28,940 nt of DNA from Coriobacteriia bacterium (GCA_009785705.1 WQVS01000004.1:1-28940); one strand, 5' to 3'. Numbered from the stretch's first letter, positions 15,743-23,280 are shown. Translations and numbers: made by a program. The notes: generated from the sequence alone by a model not told the origin.

Positions 15743-17985
15743 TGGACATTTCAAATAATACTATGTTAGTTACAGCACTTCAATATGCAGCTCAAGGACT
15801 TGCTGTATTCCCGTTAGAGCCTAATAGCAAAGCTCCACTAGGTAGACTTGCTCCCAATGGCTTTAAGAACGCCACCAAAGACCCAGAGCTGATTAAATCA
15901 TGGTGGCAACAAGAACCCAATGCAGGTATCGGTATCGCCTGTGGTGCTGTGTCAGGCGGTCTCTTTGTTGTCGATATTGATGTCCGAGATAACGATGGCA
16001 AAGAAGCATTAAAGACTTGGCTTGAAGCAAGCAGTGCAACCTTACCAGAAACAGCTACTGTCACTACCGGTAGCGGTGGAGTTCACTATTACTATAGAAG
16101 TAACGAGCCTACTAAGTGCAAAAATGGCATCATGGCTAGCGTTGACATCAAGGGTGAAGGTGGTTACATCGTTGCCCCACCCAGCATACATCCCTCTGGC
16201 AATCCTTATCAGTGGATGCACGGTCTTAGTCTGGCTGAAGTTCCCATAACAGAAGCTAACAATACTGTTCTTGAACTTGCTAGTCTAAGCAGTATCAAAG
16301 GCAGAAAGCTAGATGTTCGTAAGACCAAAAACAGTGTAGGTGAAGGTAGTCGCAACACTACTCTTGCATCTCATCTAGGTAGCCTGCGCAACAAAGGATG
16401 GGGTCTTGATGCCCTTGAAGCAGAGGCTATCAGATTCAACCATGCGAATCTGTCACCTGCTCTTAGTGAGTTTGAGGCTCTTGGAGTAGCACAGTCCATC
16501 TATAGTTATCCTGTCCACCATGAAGCAGTAGCAGCTCAAATAACCTTCGTAGATGAACCCCTGCTTGCTAAGCTCACAATTCTGCGCCCAGAAGATGAGA
16601 GCCGCTACAGGAACACCGAGCAAGGATGGGGCTACCTCTTTGCTGATGTGTTCAAAGATGAGGCAAGGTTTTGTCCAGAGCGCAAGACATGGTTTACCTA
16701 TGATGGTACACGCTGGAAACATGACCGCAGTTCATTGGCAGCAGGAGAGCTTACTAAGCGTCTAGCTGATGCCCTGCACGTCTACCTCTTGCAGATACCA
16801 GAGAATGTACGCGCACAATTTGGTGAAGGTTGGAAGAAATGGCAGAGGCGCAACACTCGCGACATCATCTTGAAAGATGCAGCAGGAGTATATCCTGTTA
16901 CTCTTGCAGACTTTGATGCAGATCCGTATCTACTTAACGTGTTAAACGGTACTCTGAATCTCAAGACTGGCGAGTTACAACCGCACAGAGCAAGCGACCT
17001 AATCACAAGGCTTGCCCCTGTTACCTATGACCCACAAGTAACCTTTCCTAGATGGATAGGGTTTATTGATGAGGTCATGCAAGGCAAGCAAGATACTATC
17101 AAGTGCCTCCAGCAATGCTTTGGCTATGCTCTTGCAGGCTCTACCAATCTTGAAAAGATGTTCATTCTATACGGTGCTAAAAGTCGCAACGGCAAGAGTA
17201 CTCTAGCAGAGGCTGTACTAGGTACACTTGGTGAATACGGTGCAACTGCTGACCCTGAAATGCTAAGTACTAACCGCAAGACTGGTGGTGGCATGAAGGC
17301 AACAGAGGACTTAGCAAGGCTTGATGGTACGCGCTTTGTAAGCGTTTCTGAGCCACCCAAGAGCATGAACCTTGATAGTGCCAAGCTCAAACAATGGACT
17401 GGATCTGACAGCATTAAAGCAAGGTATTTGCATGAAAACTCTTTCGAGTACAAGCCACAGTTCAAGCTCTTTTTGAACACCAATGATTTACCTGTAGCTT
17501 CTGATACAGCTCTATTCAAATCGAGACGCATGGTACTGATTCCTTTTGAACGTCATTTTACCGAAGCTGAACAAGACACTACCTTGAAGCAGCAGTTCTC
17601 AACTAACGTGGCTAAGTCAGCAATTCTTAACTGGCTACTTGAAGGCTGGCAGTCTTTGCAATCAGAGGGGCTTACCATGCCTAGTTCGGTAGCGGCAGCA
17701 GTCGATGAGTACCGAGCTGAAAGTGATGCCATTAGACGCTTTGTAGACGAGCGACTAGAGGTTGACGCTGAAGGTGAAATCAAGACCACAGTGCTACTCA
17801 ATAGCTTCCAAGAGTGGGCGCGCGCTAACGGTCTTGAGCCACTGAACTCAAATAGCTTCAAAGGTGAATTAGAGCGAGCAGGTCTACCAGTTAAACGGCG
17901 CAGGCCAAAGACAGGTGGCAACCCTGCTCAACTGCTAGTAGGCTACAAGTTTAGCGAGTGCGGTGGTGGTCTCTTGTCACTCTAG
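15742..17985 (+). CDS. PrimPol-SF3 helicase replication protein (P4-type primase)
   Basis: 747 residues. N-terminal archaeo-eukaryotic primase/polymerase domain (about 10-170): metal-binding D78-x-D80 in FVVDIDV, then GSGGVHYYYR with H115, and GGYIVAPPS at 140-148. A linker of about 200 residues leads to a D5_N-type region and a superfamily 3 helicase: Walker A GAKSRNGKST at 478-487, an acidic residue at E537 in VSVSEPPK, and sensor FLNTNDLP near 578. A C-terminal winged-helix-like region follows (about 670-740). Such proteins prime and unwind at the origin of P4-like satellites and integrating plasmids. GGAGG precedes the ATG. No stop or missing motif, so it looks functional. Its likely origin is the repeat-rich 19.55-20.84 kb region or the structured segment right after the gene. 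Confidence 0.93.
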   Translation: MDISNNTMLVTALQYAAQGLAVFPLEPNSKAPLGRLAPNGFKNATKDPELIKSWWQQEPNAGIGIACGAVSGGLFVVDIDVRDNDGKEALKTWLEASSATLPETATVTTGSGGVHYYYRSNEPTKCKNGIMASVDIKGEGGYIVAPPSIHPSGNPYQWMHGLSLAEVPITEANNTVLELASLSSIKGRKLDVRKTKNSVGEGSRNTTLASHLGSLRNKGWGLDALEAEAIRFNHANLSPALSEFEALGVAQSIYSYPVHHEAVAAQITFVDEPLLAKLTILRPEDESRYRNTEQGWGYLFADVFKDEARFCPERKTWFTYDGTRWKHDRSSLAAGELTKRLADALHVYLLQIPENVRAQFGEGWKKWQRRNTRDIILKDAAGVYPVTLADFDADPYLLNVLNGTLNLKTGELQPHRASDLITRLAPVTYDPQVTFPRWIGFIDEVMQGKQDTIKCLQQCFGYALAGSTNLEKMFILYGAKSRNGKSTLAEAVLGTLGEYGATADPEMLSTNRKTGGGMKATEDLARLDGTRFVSVSEPPKSMNLDSAKLKQWTGSDSIKARYLHENSFEYKPQFKLFLNTNDLPVASDTALFKSRRMVLIPFERHFTEAEQDTTLKQQFSTNVAKSAILNWLLEGWQSLQSEGLTMPSSVAAAVDEYRAESDAIRRFVDERLEVDAEGEIKTTVLLNSFQEWARANGLEPLNSNSFKGELERAGLPVKRRRPKTGGNPAQLLVGYKFSECGGGLLSL

Positions 17986-17993
17986 TTGTCCTT

Positions 17994-18079
17994 GTGCTTA
18001 CCTGTGCTCGCTTGAAACCTTTGCTCCTATGAAACCAGTTCTATGGGGAGTTAGGTTTTAGGTTGACACAGGTAGGCAC
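17994..18079 (+). other. Long nested hairpin immediately after the PrimPol gene
   Basis: GTGCTTACCTGTG (17994-18006) pairs with CACAGGTAGGCAC (18067-18079): 13 bp with one G-U in plus-strand RNA. Inside, after symmetric 8-nt gaps, AAACCT (18015-18020) pairs with AGGTTT (18053-18058) and CTCC (18024-18027) with GGAG (18047-18050). No U tract follows, so it is not a classical terminator. It could be a 3'-UTR structure, a processing site or part of an origin. Confidence 0.6.
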
Positions 18080-18113
18080 AGCTTACTTGTTAACTCTGAT
18101 AACTGTACGTATC

Positions 18114-19550
18114 CTATGAAGTCTTTTCACCACATTTGTAGCAGTATAACTGTCCGCCTATGATTGCTGTATTGCAATTGCTACAACAGTTATCTCGCAC
18201 GATATTTTGCGACACTTGCGAACTCTGCTTTGCTTTGGGCGGTGCCTGCTTTTCTGCTGGAGACTCTTTGGGGGCAGAGGTAGCTGACTGCACCTTGCTA
18301 TTTTGTGTACGAGGTTTGCCTTGTCGAGCCTTAGTCCAATTGTCATAGTTAGAGCGAAGTTTCTGCCAGCATCTTACAGCTTTTTCCTTTATGGTTGTCC
18401 GTATCTTTTTTACTGCAAAAGCAAGTATCAGCATTGCAGGCAAAGCAAGTAAGATGCCATTCGCAATAATATACCACCAATTGGATGCACTTTTTTCGGT
18501 ATTCTCTGCAGCCTCTGGTGATGACACTCTTATTCTAGATTGACCATCTGGAGCGGTTATGTAGAGGTGGCGATAAAAGGCAGAATCGGGAAATGGAGAG
18601 GAATGGTCTGGTGAGTATTCACGAAGTGAACTCCATCTGTGATAGTAATTCTGCTTCTCTGCAAACACTTCACTGAGCACCGTCACACCATCAAGAGCGA
18701 TCCAGACTATTTCGACATCCGTCCTCAATAAGAGCGTGTAATATTCAGCCATCTCTTGCCATGCGTCAAACCATTCCTCTTCATCAAGTTCAACATCAGG
18801 CGTATATCCTTCTTCAAGAGCAATAGTTATTGTGGTTCTATTGCCACTGATTTCGTAGTCTACTCTTTCTGCACCCTCACGCTTTATTTCAGCGCGCTCA
18901 TTTTCTAGCCACGTCTCGCGGTTATTAATAGCGTGTTCATCAGCCTGTCTTACAACCATATCCATTTGCGACCATAGGCGTGAAGGAGTCCATCTAGGTG
19001 GCTGAAATTCATGTCGAGAACCGACTCTAACATGACCACCGCCAGTACGTCTCGTAAAGTCACCACTTGCATAAATCCTCACTAAGTAGCCATCATTGGT
19101 GTAGAAGAGCACCATTACAGAAGTGTTCAAATCCTCACTAAGTGTGTCAAGACCTGCTTGAGCATCTGGATTATCAAGAAAGAATCCCTCGTTACTTGAG
19201 TGTGGATGGCGAAAAATAAACTCCACTAAGCCATCTTCATCAGTGTAGGATATGTCATTTTCTTCCCAGCCAAAATCAGCCATTTGTGTGTTGATGTACT
19301 CAGAGATAATCAACTCTCGTTCTGCCGCTGTTGGCTCTCGTCTTTCTGCTGGCTGCTCTGCTACTACTCGACTTGTTGAGCTATCTTGTGATGAAGTGCC
19401 ACTACACTGACCAAGAACTGTCACTAGGAGCATGAATACAAGCGGAATCAGTAAGCATCCCCAATCCGCCAAGAATGATTCACTTGGCAGTTCGCCAGAA
19501 TTGCGCATCCTTGTCCATCGCTTATAGTCTTCTTTGTTAAATTTCGACAT
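18114..19550 (-). CDS. Two-TM membrane protein with large external domain and cytoplasmic zinc ribbon
   Basis: 478 residues; family not recognised. Short basic N-terminus, TM1 at about 31-49, a large acidic external region (50-355), TM2 at about 358-380, a basic cytoplasmic stretch, a Lys/Pro/Gln-rich linker (about 405-445), and a C-terminal zinc ribbon C456-x2-C459-x10-C470-x2-C473. The VLGQC after TM1 is not a good lipobox. An external sensor joined to a cytoplasmic zinc ribbon suggests signalling across the membrane or surface exclusion; this is inference. Last gene of the element, convergent with the PrimPol gene. AAGGG before the ATG. Upstream (19592-19740) lies an unusually structured leader on the same strand. 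Confidence 0.78.
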   Translation of the reverse strand: MSKFNKEDYKRWTRMRNSGELPSESFLADWGCLLIPLVFMLLVTVLGQCSGTSSQDSSTSRVVAEQPAERREPTAAERELIISEYINTQMADFGWEENDISYTDEDGLVEFIFRHPHSSNEGFFLDNPDAQAGLDTLSEDLNTSVMVLFYTNDGYLVRIYASGDFTRRTGGGHVRVGSRHEFQPPRWTPSRLWSQMDMVVRQADEHAINNRETWLENERAEIKREGAERVDYEISGNRTTITIALEEGYTPDVELDEEEWFDAWQEMAEYYTLLLRTDVEIVWIALDGVTVLSEVFAEKQNYYHRWSSLREYSPDHSSPFPDSAFYRHLYITAPDGQSRIRVSSPEAAENTEKSASNWWYIIANGILLALPAMLILAFAVKKIRTTIKEKAVRCWQKLRSNYDNWTKARQGKPRTQNSKVQSATSAPKESPAEKQAPPKAKQSSQVSQNIVRDNCCSNCNTAIIGGQLYCYKCGEKTS

Positions 19551-19591
19551 GATGACACCCTTTCACATAAGAGTACAAGGAGGATGTCTAA

Positions 19592-19740
19592 ATCAAACTA
19601 ATGTTTGATAACGGGAAGAAGGACATCCACTCTAGTCGCCAAACTTGAACTGGTCTACAAACGCCAAATTCGCGAGCAGATGTCCTTCTGCTCAGCGTTC
19701 GTAGACAGCTCATAGTGAGCCTTATTTAATTCAAGTTCGG
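19592..19740 (-). ncRNA. Putative pseudoknotted RNA leader upstream of the membrane-protein gene
   Basis: In minus-strand RNA three long helices form without mismatches: 19740-19730 with 19649-19639 (11 bp, one G-U), 19706-19695 with 19664-19653 (12 bp, one G-U) and 19689-19679 with 19627-19617 (11 bp, no G-U). The second nests in the first; the third joins the hairpin loop to sequence downstream, an H-type pseudoknot. A further hairpin (ATCAAAC/GTTTGAT, 19592-19609) lies just before the ribosome-binding site. Both imperfect pairs are A-C on the plus strand but G-U on the minus, pointing to the strand that encodes 18114-19550. Confidence 0.55.
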
Positions 19741-19819
19741 CAGGTACAAGCATACCAAATGGTGCTATGAACCATGTAGGGTGGATGTCACATAGATGTA
19801 CTTCAAGCCCACAGGGCAT

Positions 19820-19836
19820 TGACATCGGCTGACATC
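19820..19836 (+). repeat. Iteron-like 17-mer, copy 1 (paired TGACATC)
   Basis: TGACATC-ggc-TGACATC, the two heptamers 10 bp apart, one helical turn. It matches the 17-mer at 20250-20266 on the opposite strand at 16 of 17 positions. Confidence 0.65.
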
Positions 19837-20249
19837 AATGCATCTCACAGCAGAAAATAGCAGATAACTCAATTATCTACTGGGTACAGATTTTGACAAA
19901 AACAGTACGTCATTACACGGGTATATGACACGCTATATAAGCCTGTGAGCTGGGTAAACATAAGAAACCGTACAACTGTGCTGTCCCCAGACAAGTTCTA
20001 TTTTGACATTTTGTAGGTTAACCTATTTATCGCCCGTTTTACCTTCGTAAACTAGGGTACAGATGCGGGATGTCACATAGCCAAAACAGCACACGGATTC
20101 TCAGAAATAGCAGAAAATTTATCACGGCATGTTCCGTGCCCCTAATGTCCACAGTTAACATATACCCTCCCCCCGCCCCCACATCTAAATAGAGCGCACC
20201 AAGCCACACTAATCGCACTGGCAACCCATGTAATACATGACATGCCAAG

Positions 20250-20266
20250 GATGTCAGCTGATGTCA
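20250..20266 (-). repeat. Iteron-like 17-mer, copy 2 (inverted)
   Basis: Minus strand reads TGACATC-agc-TGACATC. Same unit and spacing as 19820-19836, inverted and about 430 bp away. Single TGACATCC units also occur at 19783-19790 and 20068-20075 (minus strand). Confidence 0.65.
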
Positions 20267-20396
20267 TTAGCAAGCACATCCGAACTAGATAGAACTGGCT
20301 CACTTGTAATATCAACTACTACCACTGCTACCCCCAAAGAGTTAATACCTGTGAGCCTTTGAAGCAGGGGAAGGGGTAAGCAATATTGGGTGTAGG

Positions 20397-20439
20397 CATG
20401 TAGTAAACATGGTACAGACCATGTACAGTCATGTAGTAA
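20397..20439. repeat. CATGTAGTAA direct repeats flanking an 18-bp dyad
   Basis: CATGTAGTAA at 20397-20406 and 20430-20439 (33 bp apart) flank the perfect dyad ACATGGT-acag-ACCATGT (20407-20424). Possible protein-binding cluster in the candidate origin. Confidence 0.5.
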
Positions 20440-20712
20440 GCCATGCAAAGGAAGCACTTGCTCACTGGATACATCAAAGACAAAGGGCAAGCAAAGAAAG
20501 AGATGGTGACATGTTAGTCATGTGTGTCAGATGGCATCAATTGTGAGGCTTCTGGTGGCTCTGTGTGCCTTATTGTCCACCTATTAGAAGTAGTTTATCC
20601 ATCCCACCGCATCCGACCTATGGACAGCTGCAAGCACGGCATGTGTTGGGATGCCTAACACTTGCACCTGACCACAGACGGATGCTACATCATCATTTTT
20701 GATGGCTTTATC

Positions 20713-20738
20713 AACTACCACAGAACTACCACAATGCA
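20713..20738 (+). repeat. Right arm-type repeat, probable integrase binding site
   Basis: 25 of 26 bases match 12545-12570, same orientation. It lies 105 bp inside attR. A partial copy (ACTACCAC) is at 20317-20324. Confidence 0.75.
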
Positions 20739-20842
20739 AACAAACACATCGAAACGCCAATTAACATATACATGCTTACTGACCTGCGGTAATATGTTGT
20801 AGGCAAATGCAGACTAACGTGGACAAATACCCATTTTATGAA

Positions 20843-20892
20843 CTCTCAAGGCGGAGATCGTGGGTTCGAATCCCATACGGGGTACCAAAAAT
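20843..20892 (+). repeat. attR: 50-bp repeat of the tRNA-Glu 3' half
   Basis: Starts in the anticodon loop sequence and runs past the CCA. It has no 5' half, so it is not a tRNA gene. Differs from attL only by the swapped T-stem pair (G20862, C20874). Confidence 0.95.
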
Positions 20893-20895
20893 TAA

Positions 20896-20919
20896 AAGCC
20901 CCCTATAAGTAGAGGGCTT
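20896..20919. terminator. Terminator at the right junction
   Basis: AAGCCC/GGGCTT (6 bp) plus CTA/TAG separated by one C-A mismatch, 4-nt loop. On the minus strand the stem is followed by TTTTAATTTTT, ending the ABC exporter operon. Before insertion of the element it probably also ended the tRNA transcript from the other side. Confidence 0.8.
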
Positions 20920-20975
20920 CTTAAGATTTGACAAGTAACTAATCGATGCGCTCAAAAAAACACTTTTCTTGAAGC

Positions 20976-21677
20976 TTATAGTCCCTGCAATCCTCTTCTT
21001 TTATAGAGCACCAAAAATAGTATGGCAAATACCGCGATATTTCCTGCAATAAATAACAGTGGTTCTGTGGGGTTCGCAGACAGATTTTCTATCAGTCTGG
21101 ATGTTTGCATGGTGTAAAAGGGCTGGGCAATATTCCCAATCGTTTCATTAAACATTCCCAACATAGGCGCCATTCCTAGCATCATGGACAGCGGTATGGC
21201 AATCGATGTTGCAGCCTGTACATTTTTTGCAGTAATGCCCAAGCTTGCACCCAGAAATACTGAACACAGCACGCTTGCAATCATGGCAAGAAAAAAGAGT
21301 GCAACTTCACCAATTCCCTCTGCTCCAATCATCACTGCAAAGATGGCAGAAGTAGCTGCAGCAAACACAAGTAGTACTGTTGTGATTCCTAGCAAATACT
21401 GAACTGGTTTGACTCCAGACATTATCATTAGTCGCAAACTCTTGCCCTCTTTATCTCCTGCAATAATACCTGCAGTAGTGGGAATCAGAATCATTCCTGC
21501 AAACATTGCTGCAAACATTCCCACAAACAGAGTATCTGGCATATAATCATCGGGAATTGCAATAAACTCAGTCATAACGAAGGCAAGTAATGGGAACATA
21601 AAGAATTGAATCAAAAATGATTTATCTTTCAAGAATACTAAGGACTGCTTATAAATTATTGCTTTAACATTATTCAT
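20976..21677 (-). CDS. ABC-2 type transporter permease
   Basis: 233 residues with about six hydrophobic segments: one near 24-42, a pair near 52-72, then helices near 94-120, 125-150, 155-180 and 210-228. The layout is that of ABC-2 exporters for drugs, lipids or peptides. It overlaps the ATPase stop by 8 nt (ATGAATAA), so the two are coupled and surely form one complex. Ends before the terminator at the element's right junction. Substrate not evident; a MerR/TipAS-like regulator heading the operon suggests a small-molecule efflux pump. Confidence 0.87.
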   Translation of the reverse strand: MNNVKAIIYKQSLVFLKDKSFLIQFFMFPLLAFVMTEFIAIPDDYMPDTLFVGMFAAMFAGMILIPTTAGIIAGDKEGKSLRLMIMSGVKPVQYLLGITTVLLVFAAATSAIFAVMIGAEGIGEVALFFLAMIASVLCSVFLGASLGITAKNVQAATSIAIPLSMMLGMAPMLGMFNETIGNIAQPFYTMQTSRLIENLSANPTEPLLFIAGNIAVFAILFLVLYKRRGLQGL

Positions 21678-22371
21678 GGCTCTGAACTCCTGTCAACTTT
21701 ATAAAGACAGACTCTAGGTCATACGCTGTCTTGATGGAATCATGTCGCTTGCATATCTCTTTGGGTTCACCCTGTTCAATAATCGTGCCTTTATGTAGTA
21801 AGGCAACCTTGTCACACAGCTTTACGGCTTCTTCCATATTGTGTGTTGTTAGGAAAATCGTTGATCCGCTATCACGCAGATCTTCAATTAGCTGATGAAT
21901 TCCTCGCGCCGTATTGGGATCAAGATTGCTGGTAGGTTCATCTAGAAAAAGTATTTTTGGCCTGTGCATAATAGCACGTGCCAAAGCGAGTCTCTGTTTC
22001 ATACCCTTCGATAGCTCTGATACAGGACGCTTTAAAGCGTCTCCCAAGCCCACACTTTCTAGCACTTCTGCTGATCTTGCACGTGGTAAGCGATAGATGT
22101 CAGCAAAAATATTCAAGTTTTCAATGCAGCTGAGTTGAGGATAAAGTCCATCCTCCTCCAACATTAGACCAAGTTCGCTTGTGTCTACATCAATATTGTG
22201 TGTTCCTGCATCAGCACTCAGTTGCCCCGTTAAGATATTAATGATTGTTGTTTTTCCAGCACCTGACGGTCCCAGTAATCCAAATATTTCTCCACTTAAA
22301 GCCTCTAGTGAAAGATTCGTCAGAACCTTTTGTTCACCAAAGGACTTACTCACATTCTTTAGGTAAATCAT
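21670..22371 (-). CDS. ABC transporter ATP-binding protein (exporter type)
   Basis: 233 residues. Walker A GPSGAGKT near 34-41, Q-loop replaced by LMLEEDGLYP (Glu instead of the usual Gln), signature LSKGMKQR, Walker B ILFLDEPTSNLDP, switch His in TTHNMEEA. The LSKGM signature and the short length fit DRR/ABC-2 drug or lantibiotic exporters. ATG is preceded by GAGGAGAG and lies 15 bp after the MerR gene; it overlaps the permease gene by 8 nt. The Q-loop Glu is a small departure from consensus but occurs in this exporter branch. Confidence 0.92.
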   Translation of the reverse strand: MIYLKNVSKSFGEQKVLTNLSLEALSGEIFGLLGPSGAGKTTIINILTGQLSADAGTHNIDVDTSELGLMLEEDGLYPQLSCIENLNIFADIYRLPRARSAEVLESVGLGDALKRPVSELSKGMKQRLALARAIMHRPKILFLDEPTSNLDPNTARGIHQLIEDLRDSGSTIFLTTHNMEEAVKLCDKVALLHKGTIIEQGEPKEICKRHDSIKTAYDLESVFIKLTGVQSHE

Positions 22372-22386
22372 TTTTTCGTGCTCTCC

Positions 22387-23280
22387 TCATGATTCATTTG
22401 CTTGCAGATAGGCAAAAAGTTTCTCTGCATCTGCAATAACTTTTTCGTTGGTCGTGTTTTCAAAGTATGCCTGCAGGGCTGGTCCAATAAATTCTAATGA
22501 ACGAGCATGTACTGCACCTAACTCTGGATGATCGCTCATAGCTTCCTCGATGGCAAATGACATTCTTCCCAGCAGGGCAACATCACCGTGGACTAGGCGC
22601 ATGCAAGTTTCCCACCAAGCCTGCGCCAATTTTTGCCCTTCAGGGCTATCAGGACTTACTCCTTCATCAAGCAAAGCTAAGGCCTGAACTCTCTGCTTCC
22701 CCATCTGATCAATTAGGTCCTGTGCACATTCCGACCCAATAAAAGCTTCGCCATCATTGCCATCTCCACTAAAAAGCTGACTTAACAATTCGTCATCCAT
22801 ATGCGCAATCGCCCAATAGAATTCATTACCCATCTGCAGACTTGTTATTATGGCTGCATATCGCGTGAAATTTACACTCTTGCCCCTCAGTACCTCTACT
22901 TCAAGTGCTTTAAGAATACGTTTCTGCTCTTGAAGTTTTCTCAACTTTTCTTCAACTGAGCCAATTTGTTCTTTCAGTACTTTACTGACATCTTGTGGGC
23001 TTCTCATGTTAGATATTTTGTACTTTATATCCTTCAGGGAAAAACCCAGATCCTTTAAAGAAAGAATTTGATAAAGTTTGACCACTTCTTCATCAGAGTA
23101 AAGTCTGTGACCGCTTTCTGTCTTCATCTTTGGCTCAAGAAGTCCCTCTCTGTCATAGTATTGAATCGTGCGAACAGATACGTTCATTCTTTTAGCAAGT
23201 TCTCCTACAGTGAGCAAAGGCTTGCTGCTGCTTGATGCAGAGGTGATTTCTCTATTGTTCTGATGTTCATGCGCTGCCAT
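22387..23280 (-). CDS. MerR-family regulator with TipAS-like C-terminal domain
   Basis: 297 residues. About 20 polar residues, then a MerR winged-helix at 23-66 (LTVGELAKRMNVSVRTIQYYD, followed by a GHRLYSDEEV wing), the dimerisation coiled coil at about 93-131, and a helical C-terminal domain (about 140-290) with the AQAWWETCMRLVHGD pattern reminiscent of TipAS drug-binding domains. It probably senses a small molecule and activates its own operon with the two ABC genes downstream (15-bp gap). The start is supported by TAGGAGA. Its promoter has the 19-bp spacer typical of MerR control. Confidence 0.9.
   Translation of the reverse strand: MAAHEHQNNREITSASSSSKPLLTVGELAKRMNVSVRTIQYYDREGLLEPKMKTESGHRLYSDEEVVKLYQILSLKDLGFSLKDIKYKISNMRSPQDVSKVLKEQIGSVEEKLRKLQEQKRILKALEVEVLRGKSVNFTRYAAIITSLQMGNEFYWAIAHMDDELLSQLFSGDGNDGEAFIGSECAQDLIDQMGKQRVQALALLDEGVSPDSPEGQKLAQAWWETCMRLVHGDVALLGRMSFAIEEAMSDHPELGAVHARSLEFIGPALQAYFENTTNEKVIADAEKLFAYLQANES

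Larger units (their letters stand above)
19551..20842. other. 1.29-kb non-coding region of the element, repeat-rich (origin or packaging region candidate)
   Basis: No convincing gene on either strand; the few open frames are short, lack ribosome-binding sites and have odd composition. It holds six TGACATC heptamers in either orientation, a 13-bp direct repeat (GGATGTCACATAG at 19783-19795 and 20068-20080), CATGTAGTAA repeats, several dyads, a C-rich run at 20166-20180, a palindrome TAGGTTAACCTA (20014-20025) 5 bp after a TTGACA (20003-20008), an 8-bp hairpin at 20643-20661 and the right arm-type repeat. A replication origin for the PrimPol protein is the best guess; a helper-phage packaging site is an alternative. 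Confidence 0.7.
12435..20892. mobile_element. 8.4-kb integrative element (satellite/plasmid-like) in tRNA-Glu
   Basis: Bounded by 50-bp direct repeats of the tRNA-Glu 3' half. Gene order: integrase and a zinc-finger protein on the minus strand; XRE regulator, excisionase-like HTH and PrimPol-helicase on the plus strand; a membrane zinc-ribbon protein on the minus strand; then 1.3 kb without genes. Integration, control and replication functions are present, but no relaxase, mobilisation, terminase, portal or capsid gene. This is the content expected of a phage-inducible island or other helper-dependent satellite, or a small integrating plasmid; sequence alone does not decide between them. Confidence 0.9.

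Noticed and set aside
19583..19600. Five-codon frame (ATG TCT AAA TCA AAC TAA) after AAGGAGG on the plus strand, followed by an overlapping ATG
   Set aside because: The spacing between the Shine-Dalgarno-like sequence and ATG is too short and no longer reading frame follows; treated as chance.
20039..20490. Two minus-strand open frames of 69 and 78 codons in the gene-free region
   Set aside because: No ribosome-binding sites, odd Leu/Cys/His-rich composition, and they run through the repeat clusters.
19551..20842. CRISPR array
   Set aside because: Repeats are short, in both orientations and irregularly spaced; no cas genes nearby.
20843..20892. A second tRNA-Glu gene
   Set aside because: Only the 3' half from the anticodon loop onwards is present; no D-arm or 5' acceptor strand. 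It is attR.
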